Below, piece after piece: positions 1 to 5,772 of a stretch of 5,772 bases of DNA. The stretch spans positions 1 to 5,772 of the forward strand of contig CAJQPV010000135.1 in the NCBI GenBank assembly GCA_905480305.1, in the 5' to 3' direction. Origin of the DNA: an uncultured Gammaproteobacteria bacterium (GTDB taxonomy: Bacteria; Pseudomonadota; Gammaproteobacteria; UBA9214). Below the pieces are notes generated by a model. It was not told the origin of the DNA and did not search any database. It saw only the letters and a program-made list of their open reading frames with translations. Position numbers and translations under genes: made by a program. Position 1 is the first letter of the stretch, and each line of letters opens with the position of its first letter.

Positions 1-2379
1 CTGGTGGTACTACTGGCCTTCTGGCTGGGACTGTCATCCTGCTCCAGCACCTCCACATCGCCCCTCAGCCAGCAGGTTGACCTCGATTATGGGCTGATAG
101 CCACGACACCCGAGCAACCGATACTGTACGGGGAACGTGTAAAACCGATACTGGAACGGCGCTGCGTTGTCTGTCATGGCTGTGTTGACGCCCCCTGCCA
201 GCTGAAGCTGTCCTCACACGAGGGTTTGACCCGCGGCGCCAGCAAGCAACGCGTCTATGACGGCGAACGCATCACTGGCGCCGCACCCAGCCGCCTGTTT
301 ATTGATGCCAGTACTACCGGGGAATGGCGTGCCAAAGGGTTCTTTCCTATTCTCGCCGAGGATGCGCACACCAGCGAAGAAACGCTGCGGCAATCTGTGA
401 TGTACCAGATGCTGCGACTGAAACAGCTGCATCCGCAGGCCCGTACCGGCAAGCTTTCGGATGATCTGGATATTCGTCTCGACCGCGAACAGGTCTGCCC
501 GAAACGCGAGGAGTTTGACAGCTTCGCGAAAAAGCACCCGTCATGGGGCATGCCCTATGCCATGCCCAACCTCAGTGATGCGGAATATAAAACACTGGTG
601 CAATGGCTGGCACAGGGCGCACCGGAACCACCCGCAGCACAACTCTCAGCTGCAGCCGCAGCTCAAATAAAAGACTGGGAAACATTCTTTAACAAGCAGA
701 CCAAAAAGCAGCAACTGGTCAGCCGTTATATCTACGAGCACCTGTTCCAGGCACACCTGCATTTTAAAGGCAGCGGAGCACGGGAATTTTATCGCCTGGT
801 CAGGTCATCCACACCACCGGGCCGGGCTATCGAGGAAATTGCAACGATACGTCCGTTTGATGACCCGGGTAACGCAGCCTTTTATTACCGCCTGCGAAGC
901 TATGATGCCAGCATTGTCACCAAGAGCCACATGGTCTACGAACTGTCGCCACAACGCATGGCACGTTACCGCGAACTGTTCATTACCCCGGAATACAGTG
1001 TTACTGAACTGCCCTCCTATGAACCGCATATTTCATCCAATCCATTCATGGCATTCCAACCGATACCGGTAAAGTCACGTTACCGTTTTCTGCTGGACGA
1101 CGCGCACTTTATTATCGAGGGCTTTATCAAGGGCCCGGTATGTCGCGGCCAGGTTGCACTGAATGTTATTGAAGACCAGTTCTGGGTGGTATTCTTTGAC
1201 CCGGACAAGGACCTGTCTTCCAACCATCCTGAATTTCTTGATGCAAATGCAAAATACCTGGAACTGCCTTCGGAAAAAGGAGACATCCTGCGGGTCAAGA
1301 AAGCCTGGAATGAGTACGCCGGCTACCAGCGTGATTATATGAATGCCAGGCAGGCGTGGTTTGAGAAAATGCCGGAGCAGGATATTGATTCTGCCATGAA
1401 GTTCATCTGGGACGGGGATGGCCACAACCCGAATGCCGCGCTCACCATCTTCCGGCATTTCGACAGCGCATCGGTACGCAATGGTTTTGCCGGGGACTTT
1501 CCGGAAAGCGCCTGGGTCATTGATTACCCGCTACTGGAGCGCATTCATTACCTGCTGGTAGCCGGTTTCAACGTCTATGGCAATGTCGGGCATCAACTGA
1601 TGACACGCCTGTACATGGATTTTCTGCGCATGGAAGGTGAAGATAATTTTCTGGCCTTTCTGCCGGTAGGACCACGCAAGGAAATCATGGATTCATGGTA
1701 CGTTGGTATCCGTAGCGGCATGGATGAGCGCATCGGCGGCCCGATGGAATGGCTGGATGTAGAGGTTGTCACCGGCTATAAAACCGATGACCCGCAACGG
1801 GAACTCTACGATCATATCGAAGACCGGCTGGGTCCAATGACAGGCGACACCAGTGATCTGGACCGCTGCGGGCAAACAAACTGCACAGACCCGCAAGACA
1901 ATACTGTTGAAGCACGAGCCGACAATTTCATGCGCGAAATCGCTGCCATCAAGGGTGAACCTCTGCGGGCGTTTCCTGACGTTGCCTTTGTTCGCATCAA
2001 AACAGACAAACCGGAAACCGACTTTGCCTATTCACTGATACGTGACAAAGCCTACCTGAGCGTCACTTCCCTGCTCTCTGACGAAAGCAAACGTGACAAC
2101 CGTGATTACGTCCATGACACGCTGACAGTGGTCAAGGGACTGGAAGGCTCATACCCGAACTTTTTCTTCGTAGTGGAACCCGACGAACTGGCAGATTTCA
2201 CCAGTCGTATTATGAATATCAATACACTGGATGACTACGAACGCTTTGCCGGCATCTACGGCATACGCCGCACCAATGACAGTTTCTGGGAAACAGCTGA
2301 CTGGTTTCAGGATGAATATGCCCAACAGGAACCGGTGCTGTCAGGCCTGTTTGACCTGAACCGCTACGCGAACCGCTGA
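1..2379 (+). CDS. cti: Fatty acid cis/trans isomerase (Cti), heme-containing, 5'-partial
   Basis: Cti converts cis-unsaturated acyl chains of membrane phospholipids to trans in the periplasm, a rapid response that stiffens the membrane under solvent or heat stress. Numbered from the GTG at base 4, the visible part has 791 residues; known family members are about 760-780. A hydrophobic N-terminus ends in a lipobox-like LSSC (10-13). A c-type heme site CVVCHGC follows at 54-60, in a stretch (CHGCVDAPCQLKL) characteristic of Cti. MPYAMPNLSDAEY near 183-195 resembles the C-terminal part of a cytochrome c domain, so M183 or M187 could be the second heme ligand (inference). Later family blocks include ARYRELF, GPVCRGQ (C380) and HQLMTRLYMDFLRMEGE. 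The start is probably upstream: base 4 would leave a signal peptide without basic residues, and the frame is open to base 1. It ends 5 bases before the convergent panD. Identity is confident; the true start is unknown. Confidence 0.93.
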   Translation: MVVLLAFWLGLSSCSSTSTSPLSQQVDLDYGLIATTPEQPILYGERVKPILERRCVVCHGCVDAPCQLKLSSHEGLTRGASKQRVYDGERITGAAPSRLFIDASTTGEWRAKGFFPILAEDAHTSEETLRQSVMYQMLRLKQLHPQARTGKLSDDLDIRLDREQVCPKREEFDSFAKKHPSWGMPYAMPNLSDAEYKTLVQWLAQGAPEPPAAQLSAAAAAQIKDWETFFNKQTKKQQLVSRYIYEHLFQAHLHFKGSGAREFYRLVRSSTPPGRAIEEIATIRPFDDPGNAAFYYRLRSYDASIVTKSHMVYELSPQRMARYRELFITPEYSVTELPSYEPHISSNPFMAFQPIPVKSRYRFLLDDAHFIIEGFIKGPVCRGQVALNVIEDQFWVVFFDPDKDLSSNHPEFLDANAKYLELPSEKGDILRVKKAWNEYAGYQRDYMNARQAWFEKMPEQDIDSAMKFIWDGDGHNPNAALTIFRHFDSASVRNGFAGDFPESAWVIDYPLLERIHYLLVAGFNVYGNVGHQLMTRLYMDFLRMEGEDNFLAFLPVGPRKEIMDSWYVGIRSGMDERIGGPMEWLDVEVVTGYKTDDPQRELYDHIEDRLGPMTGDTSDLDRCGQTNCTDPQDNTVEARADNFMREIAAIKGEPLRAFPDVAFVRIKTDKPETDFAYSLIRDKAYLSVTSLLSDESKRDNRDYVHDTLTVVKGLEGSYPNFFFVVEPDELADFTSRIMNINTLDDYERFAGIYGIRRTNDSFWETADWFQDEYAQQEPVLSGLFDLNRYANR
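4..42 (+). other. Signal peptide end with possible lipobox in Cti
   Basis: Residues 2-10 are strongly hydrophobic (VLLAFWLGL) and are followed by SSC and a Ser/Thr-rich linker. L10-S11-S12-C13 fits the lipoprotein signal peptidase II consensus, with C13 as the lipidated residue. Ser at +2 would, by the Lol rule, favour the outer membrane. The basic n-region expected of a signal peptide is absent and presumably lies before base 1. An ordinary cleaved signal peptide remains possible. Confidence 0.55.
163..177 (+). other. Covalent c-type heme-binding motif CxxCH in Cti
   Basis: The codons read C54-V-V-C57-H58. The two cysteines would form thioethers to heme and the His would be the proximal iron ligand, as established for Pseudomonas Cti, where the motif is needed for activity. 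Two further cysteines, C60 and C65, follow closely; they fall in a block typical of the family and are not part of the heme motif itself. Confidence 0.9.
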
Positions 2380-2384
2380 TGTGC

Positions 2385-2765
2385 TCAGGCAACCTGAACA
2401 GGAATGGCGTTACGGCTGTCTTTTATACGGTTACTGGTGTCGAGATAAACAAGCGTCGGTTTGAAAGCGGCCGCCTCCTGCTGTGACAGGACGGCATAGG
2501 TGCAAATAATAATGCGGTCGCCAGGGTTGGCCTTGTGGGCGGCCGCGCCGTTCACGGAGATGATTCCGGACTGGTCCTCGGCACGAATGGCATAAGTGGT
2601 AAAGCGCTCGCCATTATTGATGTTATAAATCTGGATCTGCTCGTACTCGCTGATATTCGCGGCTTCCAGCAGCGCACCATCAATCGCACAGGAACCCTCA
2701 TACTCGAGCTCGGAATGCGTCACGTTGGCATGGTGCAGCTTGGATTTTAACAAGGTGATTTGCAT
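2385..2765 (-). CDS. panD: Aspartate 1-decarboxylase, pyruvoyl-dependent proenzyme (PanD)
   Basis: PanD decarboxylates L-aspartate to beta-alanine in the cytoplasm, supplying the amine half of pantothenate. The 126 residues match the family length and align without gaps to E. coli PanD. The self-cleavage site is G24-S25 within YEGSCAID, and S25 becomes the pyruvoyl group. K9, H11, Y22, R54, T57, Y58 and N72 (in SVNGAAAH) occupy the known active-site positions, and the C-terminus IPVQVA is typical. The ATG is fixed by this alignment. A purine-rich AGAGAGG lies upstream (bases 2779-2785), but 13 bases separate it from the start, which is long. A 101-base gap with a possible promoter separates it from panC, so its supply may be partly independent of panBC. 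It converges on cti with a 5-base gap and no visible intrinsic terminator. Confidence 0.97.
   Translation of the reverse strand: MQITLLKSKLHHANVTHSELEYEGSCAIDGALLEAANISEYEQIQIYNINNGERFTTYAIRAEDQSGIISVNGAAAHKANPGDRIIICTYAVLSQQEAAAFKPTLVYLDTSNRIKDSRNAIPVQVA
2691..2696 (-). other. PanD autocleavage site (Gly24-Ser25 codons)
   Basis: The codons GGT-TCC encode G24-S25. In the known family mechanism the peptide bond between them breaks by an N-to-O acyl shift and beta-elimination, leaving a 24-residue beta chain and an alpha chain starting with a pyruvoyl group. Y22 and Y58, which assist in characterised enzymes, are both present, so the proenzyme should mature normally. Whether it needs an accessory factor such as PanZ cannot be told from the window. 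Confidence 0.9.
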
Positions 2766-2803
2766 GTAACCGGCACAGCCTCTCTGATCAGAATCGAGGC
2801 GTA

Positions 2804-2832
2804 ATTATGCTGACTCCGGCGGGATACTGCAA
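2804..2832 (-). promoter_or_regulatory. Possible sigma-70 promoter for panD
   Basis: Read leftward, TTGCAG (2832-2827, three matches to the -35 consensus) is followed by a 17-base spacer and CATAAT (2809-2804, five of six matches to the -10 consensus). A transcript would start near 2797 and have a leader of about 32 bases before the panD ATG. The site falls inside the 101-base gap between panC and panD (2766-2866), which has no other recognisable feature. It is a motif match only; the -35 is weak. Confidence 0.4.
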
Positions 2833-2866
2833 GAGATCTGGATAGCTTTTGATTTAGATACCAGTC

Positions 2867-3718
2867 CTAAGTAATTGATAAACTGATATTGTCAATCAAA
2901 CGCGTACCCCCCAGGGTGGCCGCGCCCAGCACCACCAACCGCCTGGATCCCGGACCGGGCACGCGCAAACTGAGCTGCTCCCTGACACTGACATAGTCAG
3001 GCTCAAAGCCGGCCCGCTGCAGACTTTCCAGCGCTTGTCGTTCGAGGAACGCATAGTCCCGGCTACCCGAGTCCAAAGCCGCCTTCACTACGCTCAGCGC
3101 CTGGTACAGGCATACCGCCCTGTCACGCTGGGCCGCTTCCAGATAACCGTTGCGTGAACTCATCGCCAGCCCGTCGGCCTCACGCATGGTTGCCACACCC
3201 TCAATCTCGATGGGCATGCACAGATCCCGCACCATACGTTTGATCATCACCAGCTGCTGGTAATCCTTTTCACCAAAGACCGCCATGTCCGGCTGTACCC
3301 GGTTAAACAGGCCGGCGACCACCGTGGCAATACCGGTGAAAAAACCCGGCCGCGAGCGGCCACACAAATCACCCTCAAATCCCGGCACTTCAACCCGCGT
3401 CGCCTGTTCCAGGCCATCGGCATACATTTCTTCCACCGTGGGTAAAAAAAGCATCTCGACACCTTCCGCCTGCAACGCGGCCTTGTCTGCATCAAGGGTA
3501 CGCGGGTAAGTGGCGAAGTCTTCATTGGGACCAAACTGCATCGGGTTTACAAAAATACTCACGACAACACAGTCAGCCAGCATGCTCGCCTGCCGTACCA
3601 GCTGCAGGTGACCGGCGTGCAGATTGCCCATGGTGGGTACAAAGGCAATACGCCGCCCCTGCATACGTTGCGCGCTGATACTTTCACGCAGTGAAGTGGT
3701 GGTCGACAAAGTTTGCAT
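2867..3718 (-). CDS. panC: Pantothenate synthetase (pantoate-beta-alanine ligase, PanC)
   Basis: PanC condenses D-pantoate with beta-alanine in the cytoplasm, using ATP and passing through a pantoyl-adenylate, to give pantothenate. At 283 residues it is the usual length. It shows PTMGNLHAGH at 28-37, with H34 and H37 as the nucleotidyltransferase HxGH pair; FVNPMQFGPNEDFATYPR around 57-73, with Q61 expected to bind pantoate; FGEKDYQQL at 148-156; and MSSRNGYL at 186-193. C-terminal family blocks such as DYVSVRE and GGTRLIDN are also present. The motif usually written RPGHF reads RPGFF here, with F126 in the His position. The ATG aligns with E. coli PanC. It follows the panB stop by 8 bases and has no clear Shine-Dalgarno, suggesting coupling to PanB translation. 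It ends in TAG. Confidence 0.97.
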   Translation of the reverse strand: MQTLSTTTSLRESISAQRMQGRRIAFVPTMGNLHAGHLQLVRQASMLADCVVVSIFVNPMQFGPNEDFATYPRTLDADKAALQAEGVEMLFLPTVEEMYADGLEQATRVEVPGFEGDLCGRSRPGFFTGIATVVAGLFNRVQPDMAVFGEKDYQQLVMIKRMVRDLCMPIEIEGVATMREADGLAMSSRNGYLEAAQRDRAVCLYQALSVVKAALDSGSRDYAFLERQALESLQRAGFEPDYVSVREQLSLRVPGPGSRRLVVLGAATLGGTRLIDNISLSIT

Positions 3719-3726
3719 AATACGTT

Positions 3727-4542
3727 TCAGTAGCTGTGTTCTGTTGCCGGGTAACGGCCGTCCTTGACGGCCTTGACGTAGGCGGCAACAGCAGCACGAA
3801 CACTGCCGTTTTCCTGCAAAAAGTCTTTTGCAAACCGCGGCAGCCGGCCACTGGTAATACCGAGCATGTCATACAGCACCAGCACCTGCCCGTCGCATGC
3901 GACACCGGCGCCGATACCGATTACAGGAACCTCAACAGACACGGTAATCTGCACAGCAAGGTCAGCCGGCACGCACTCCACCACCAGCATGCCCACCCCG
4001 GCCTGTTGCAATGCCTGTGCATCGGCAAGTATCGCCGCAGCACCAGCTGCATCTCGCCCCTGCACCTTGTAACCACCGTATTTCTCAACTGACTGTGGCA
4101 GCAGACCGACGTGACCGCAAACAGGAATATTGTTGCTGACCAGGTGCTCGACAGTTGCAACCCTGTCTACGCCGCCTTCCAGCTTAACCATGTGCGCCCC
4201 GCCCTCGTCCACCAGGCGTCGGGCACTGGTGAGGGCCTGTGCGGGCGTTTCATAAGTCCCGCAGGGCAGGTCCACGATACGCCATGCCTTTTGGCCTGCT
4301 CGTGCAACATTGGCCGCATAGTGCAGCATGTCTTCGAGAGTCACCGGTACAGTGGATTCGTAACCCATCATTACCATTCCCAGCGAGTCGCCGATGATGA
4401 ACATATCAACGCCGGCTGATTCCAGAACACGGGTAAAGCTGGCATCATAGCTTGTCAGACAGGCGATCTTCTCACCACGCTGACACATGGCGTGCAGTGT
4501 TTCGAGGGTAACGGGATGTGTTTGCTGCGTGCCTGTCATCAT
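3727..4542 (-). CDS. panB: 3-methyl-2-oxobutanoate hydroxymethyltransferase (PanB)
   Basis: PanB transfers a hydroxymethyl group from 5,10-methylene-tetrahydrofolate to alpha-ketoisovalerate, making ketopantoate, the first committed step of pantothenate synthesis. Numbered from the ATG chosen here (271 residues; family about 264), the Mg2+/substrate residues are D52 in GDSLGM, D91 in VDLP and E122 in MVKLEGG, with K120 beside it. CGHVGLLPQSV (142-152) and GGYKVQGR follow, and E189 in VVECVP is the expected catalytic acid. All match E. coli PanB. Two ATGs lie in tandem (4542 and 4539). The frame is open to a GTG at 4602, but those 20 extra residues do not resemble PanB and would span the predicted promoter. 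There is no Shine-Dalgarno before ATGATG. The kinase gene ends 73 bases upstream and panC begins 8 bases downstream. Confidence 0.95.
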   Translation of the reverse strand: MMTGTQQTHPVTLETLHAMCQRGEKIACLTSYDASFTRVLESAGVDMFIIGDSLGMVMMGYESTVPVTLEDMLHYAANVARAGQKAWRIVDLPCGTYETPAQALTSARRLVDEGGAHMVKLEGGVDRVATVEHLVSNNIPVCGHVGLLPQSVEKYGGYKVQGRDAAGAAAILADAQALQQAGVGMLVVECVPADLAVQITVSVEVPVIGIGAGVACDGQVLVLYDMLGITSGRLPRFAKDFLQENGSVRAAVAAYVKAVKDGRYPATEHSY

Positions 4543-4551
4543 AGTCTGTCT

Positions 4552-4579
4552 ATTATAGCCCGCATTCAAACCTTGCGAA
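4552..4579 (-). promoter_or_regulatory. Possible sigma-70 promoter directly before panB
   Basis: Read leftward, a perfect -10 TATAAT (4557-4552) is preceded, with a 16-base spacer, by TTCGCA (4579-4574, four of six matches to TTGACA). The expected start is the A at 4545, only 3 bases before the first panB ATG, so the mRNA would be nearly leaderless. The site lies in the 73-base gap after the kinase gene. It would let panBC be transcribed separately from folK and the kinase. This is a motif match without experimental support. Confidence 0.45.
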
Positions 4580-4615
4580 TCTGTAGCAGGACCCGGGGCC
4601 ACACCCGGCCTGCTG

Positions 4616-5266
4616 TCACATCGCCACAGAAAGCGGATTGAAATAGTGTTTGCCGGTCCGGGTCAGGTATATCTGTTCAAGCAATGCCTCGTATTCATTG
4701 TCATTATCAACCAGGTTAATACCGGAGGTGTTGACGATTAACAGCGGCGCATCATCGTAGTTAAGGAACAGTCGCGAGTAGGCCTCGGACAGGTTACGCA
4801 GGTATTCCGCATCTATCTTGCGCTCGTACTTGATACCACGCCGGGAAATTCGCTTCAGCAGCACATCTTCCGGCGCCTGCAGATAAACCACCAGGTCCGG
4901 CACCGGCGCATCCACGGTGACATGCCGGTAGACCTGCTCGTAGAGCTTCAGTTCTTCAGCACCGAGTGTCAGTTCGGCAAACAGGCGGTCTTTTTCCATC
5001 AGGAAGTCGGCAACCCGAACCGGCTGAAACATGTCTGCCTGCCGCATCGCCTCAATCTGGCGTACCCGCTGAAACAGAAAAAACAACTGCACCGGCAAGG
5101 CGCCGGATCGCGGATCCTGATAGAAACGTTCCAGAAACGGGTTTTCGTCTGCGCCTTCGAGCAGCAAGTCGGTCTCAAAGCTTTTCGCCAGGCGTTTCGC
5201 AAGACTGGTCTTGCCAACCCCGATCGGACCTTCAACGACGATATAGCCGGGTCGTTCTCTTTCCAT
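4616..5266 (-). CDS. Deoxynucleoside kinase family protein (dNK/dGK-like)
   Basis: A P-loop kinase of the deoxynucleoside kinase family, which phosphorylates deoxynucleosides to their 5'-monophosphates in the cytoplasm for dNTP salvage. From the chosen ATG (216 residues), the Walker A loop GPIGVGKTS is at 13-21 and ENPFLERFYQD at 41-51. FFLFQR includes Q66, a position that contacts the base in characterised dNKs. DFLMEKDRLFAELTL starts at D87, corresponding to the catalytic acid/DRS-ERS region. An arginine-rich lid, KRISRRGIKYER, lies at 138-149. The block set resembles bacterial deoxyadenosine/deoxyguanosine kinases, but base specificity cannot be read safely, so no symbol is given. The ATG overlaps the folK stop as TAATG. 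An upstream ATG at 5305 would add 13 residues not expected before the P-loop and overlap folK by 40 bases. Neither start has a good ribosome-binding site, which favours coupling to folK. Confidence 0.88.
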   Translation of the reverse strand: MERERPGYIVVEGPIGVGKTSLAKRLAKSFETDLLLEGADENPFLERFYQDPRSGALPVQLFFLFQRVRQIEAMRQADMFQPVRVADFLMEKDRLFAELTLGAEELKLYEQVYRHVTVDAPVPDLVVYLQAPEDVLLKRISRRGIKYERKIDAEYLRNLSEAYSRLFLNYDDAPLLIVNTSGINLVDNDNEYEALLEQIYLTRTGKHYFNPLSVAM

Positions 5267-5757
5267 TAAGCGGTAACCAGTTTCTTCAGGGAGTGGTTCT
5301 CGCATTTGTTAATCAACGCCGTCAATCGGCCCTGCCCGGGGACATTCAGATCACCCGCCAGTTCCGCCAGCGGGATGATGACAAAATCACGCTCACGGAT
5401 ACCGGGATGCGGCACTGTTAAATCAGCTGTATCGATCTTTACCTTGCCATATAACAGCAGATCAAGATCAATAATCCGCGGCCCCCATTTGTCGCCGCCG
5501 CGCTCGCGCCCCTGCAGATCCTCAATACGTCTCAGTGCCGCCAGAAAATCTTCCGGCGAAAGCAAGGTATCCATGGCAACCACCGCGTTTACGTAATCCG
5601 GCTGATCGGCAGGCCCCATGGGCTTGCCTCGATACAGACTGGAACGTCCGACATGGAGGGAATCTGGAATCATCTGCATTTCTTCAACGGCTTCCAGCAC
5701 CTGGGCCACCGGATCGTCAAGATTGCTTCCCAGTCCTATATATACACGTACTGTCAC
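5266..5757 (-). CDS. folK: 2-amino-4-hydroxy-6-hydroxymethyldihydropteridine diphosphokinase (FolK/HPPK)
   Basis: HPPK transfers pyrophosphate from ATP to 6-hydroxymethyl-7,8-dihydropterin, preparing it for joining to p-aminobenzoate in folate synthesis. The 163 residues are the normal size for a monofunctional enzyme. YIGLGSNL (6-13) opens the fold; DQPDYVNAVV (51-60) is the usual substrate-side block. KWGPRIIDLDLLLYG (90-104) contains the family signature, with D97 and D99 in the places of the Mg2+-binding D95 and D97 of E. coli. VPHPGIRERDFVIIPLAEL (115-133) completes the core. The start is GTG, backed by a strong GGAGGT 9 bases upstream; no other start lies nearby in frame. Its TAA overlaps the next gene's ATG by one base. 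In many gammaproteobacteria the preceding gene is pcnB, but that region is outside the window. Confidence 0.96.
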   Translation of the reverse strand: MTVRVYIGLGSNLDDPVAQVLEAVEEMQMIPDSLHVGRSSLYRGKPMGPADQPDYVNAVVAMDTLLSPEDFLAALRRIEDLQGRERGGDKWGPRIIDLDLLLYGKVKIDTADLTVPHPGIRERDFVIIPLAELAGDLNVPGQGRLTALINKCENHSLKKLVTA

Positions 5758-5766
5758 TCTGACTTT

Positions 5767-5772
5767 ACCTCC
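5767..5772 (-). promoter_or_regulatory. Strong ribosome-binding site of folK
   Basis: GGAGGT, read leftward, lies 9 bases before the GTG at 5757. It matches the anti-Shine-Dalgarno core closely and supports the GTG as the true start. It is the only strong, well-spaced ribosome-binding site visible in the leftward cluster, and it sits at the very edge of the window. Confidence 0.8.

Noticed and set aside
1075..1458. 127-codon open frame on the - strand within cti
   Set aside because: It is wholly inside the conserved Cti coding region and shows no family motif or ribosome-binding support.
2358..2377. Direct repeat GAACCGCT twice, 12 bases apart, at the end of cti
   Set aside because: It is explained by two Asn-Arg codon pairs in the protein C-terminus (LNRYANR); no third copy or target-site context is seen.
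2385..2397. Small inverted repeat TCAGG-CAA-CCTGA at the end of panD, as a terminator
   Set aside because: The stem is only 5 base pairs, not GC-rich enough, and has no U tract on either strand; it also lies in the panD coding end.
4543..4602. Longer panB starting at GTG 4602
   Set aside because: The 20 added residues do not resemble PanB N-termini, the GTG has only a weak ribosome-binding site, and the region includes the predicted promoter; the ATG start gives a normal family length.
5267..5305. Longer kinase starting at ATG 5305
   Set aside because: It has no ribosome-binding site and overlaps folK by 40 bases, while the TAATG junction at 5268-5264 puts the P-loop at the expected distance from the N-terminus.
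4966..5421. 151-codon open frame on the + strand opposite the kinase and folK
   Set aside because: It crosses two confidently identified genes on the other strand and has a low-complexity, arginine/proline-rich product without recognisable motifs: an antisense shadow.
5738..5748. TATATATA-like tract near the folK start as a promoter
   Set aside because: It lies inside folK codons for Val-Tyr-Ile downstream of the start, with no suitable gene after it in either direction.

Overview
The window reads as ordinary chromosomal sequence from a gammaproteobacterium. It is moderately GC-rich and densely packed. It holds a heme-type fatty acid cis/trans isomerase gene, otherwise known mainly from Pseudomonas, Vibrio and related Proteobacteria, together with a folK / deoxynucleoside kinase / panB / panC / panD cluster of a gammaproteobacterial type. 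I see no mobile elements, RNA genes, CRISPR arrays or phage genes, and I cannot name a genus.

Layout: bases 1-2379 on the + strand carry cti, whose 5' end lies outside the window. It encodes an exported, probably lipid-anchored, c-type-heme isomerase that converts cis membrane fatty acids to trans. After 5 bases it meets, tail to tail, a leftward gene cluster that fills the rest of the window. In order of transcription (right to left) this is folK (5757-5266), a deoxynucleoside kinase (5266-4616), panB (4542-3727), panC (3718-2867) and panD (2765-2385). Only two gaps exceed 50 bases: 73 bases before panB and 101 bases before panD. Each contains a plausible sigma-70-type promoter. There is no gene-free stretch over 300 bases.

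How the genes fit together: PanB makes ketopantoate from alpha-ketoisovalerate and 5,10-methylene-tetrahydrofolate. PanD makes beta-alanine from aspartate. PanC joins pantoate (reduced ketopantoate) to beta-alanine to give pantothenate, the coenzyme A precursor. FolK makes an intermediate of the folate that PanB consumes. The kinase salvages deoxynucleosides. Thymidylate synthesis draws on the same methylene-folate pool, so a link between folate, dNTP and pantothenate supply is conceivable but is only inference. The ketopantoate reductase (panE or ilvC) is not in the window.

The window does not show an undescribed system. The points most worth a second look are a promoter placed so close to panB that its mRNA would be almost leaderless, the kinase inserted between folate and pantothenate genes, weak ribosome-binding sites through most of the cluster, a lipobox in Cti, and a His-to-Phe change in a PanC motif.
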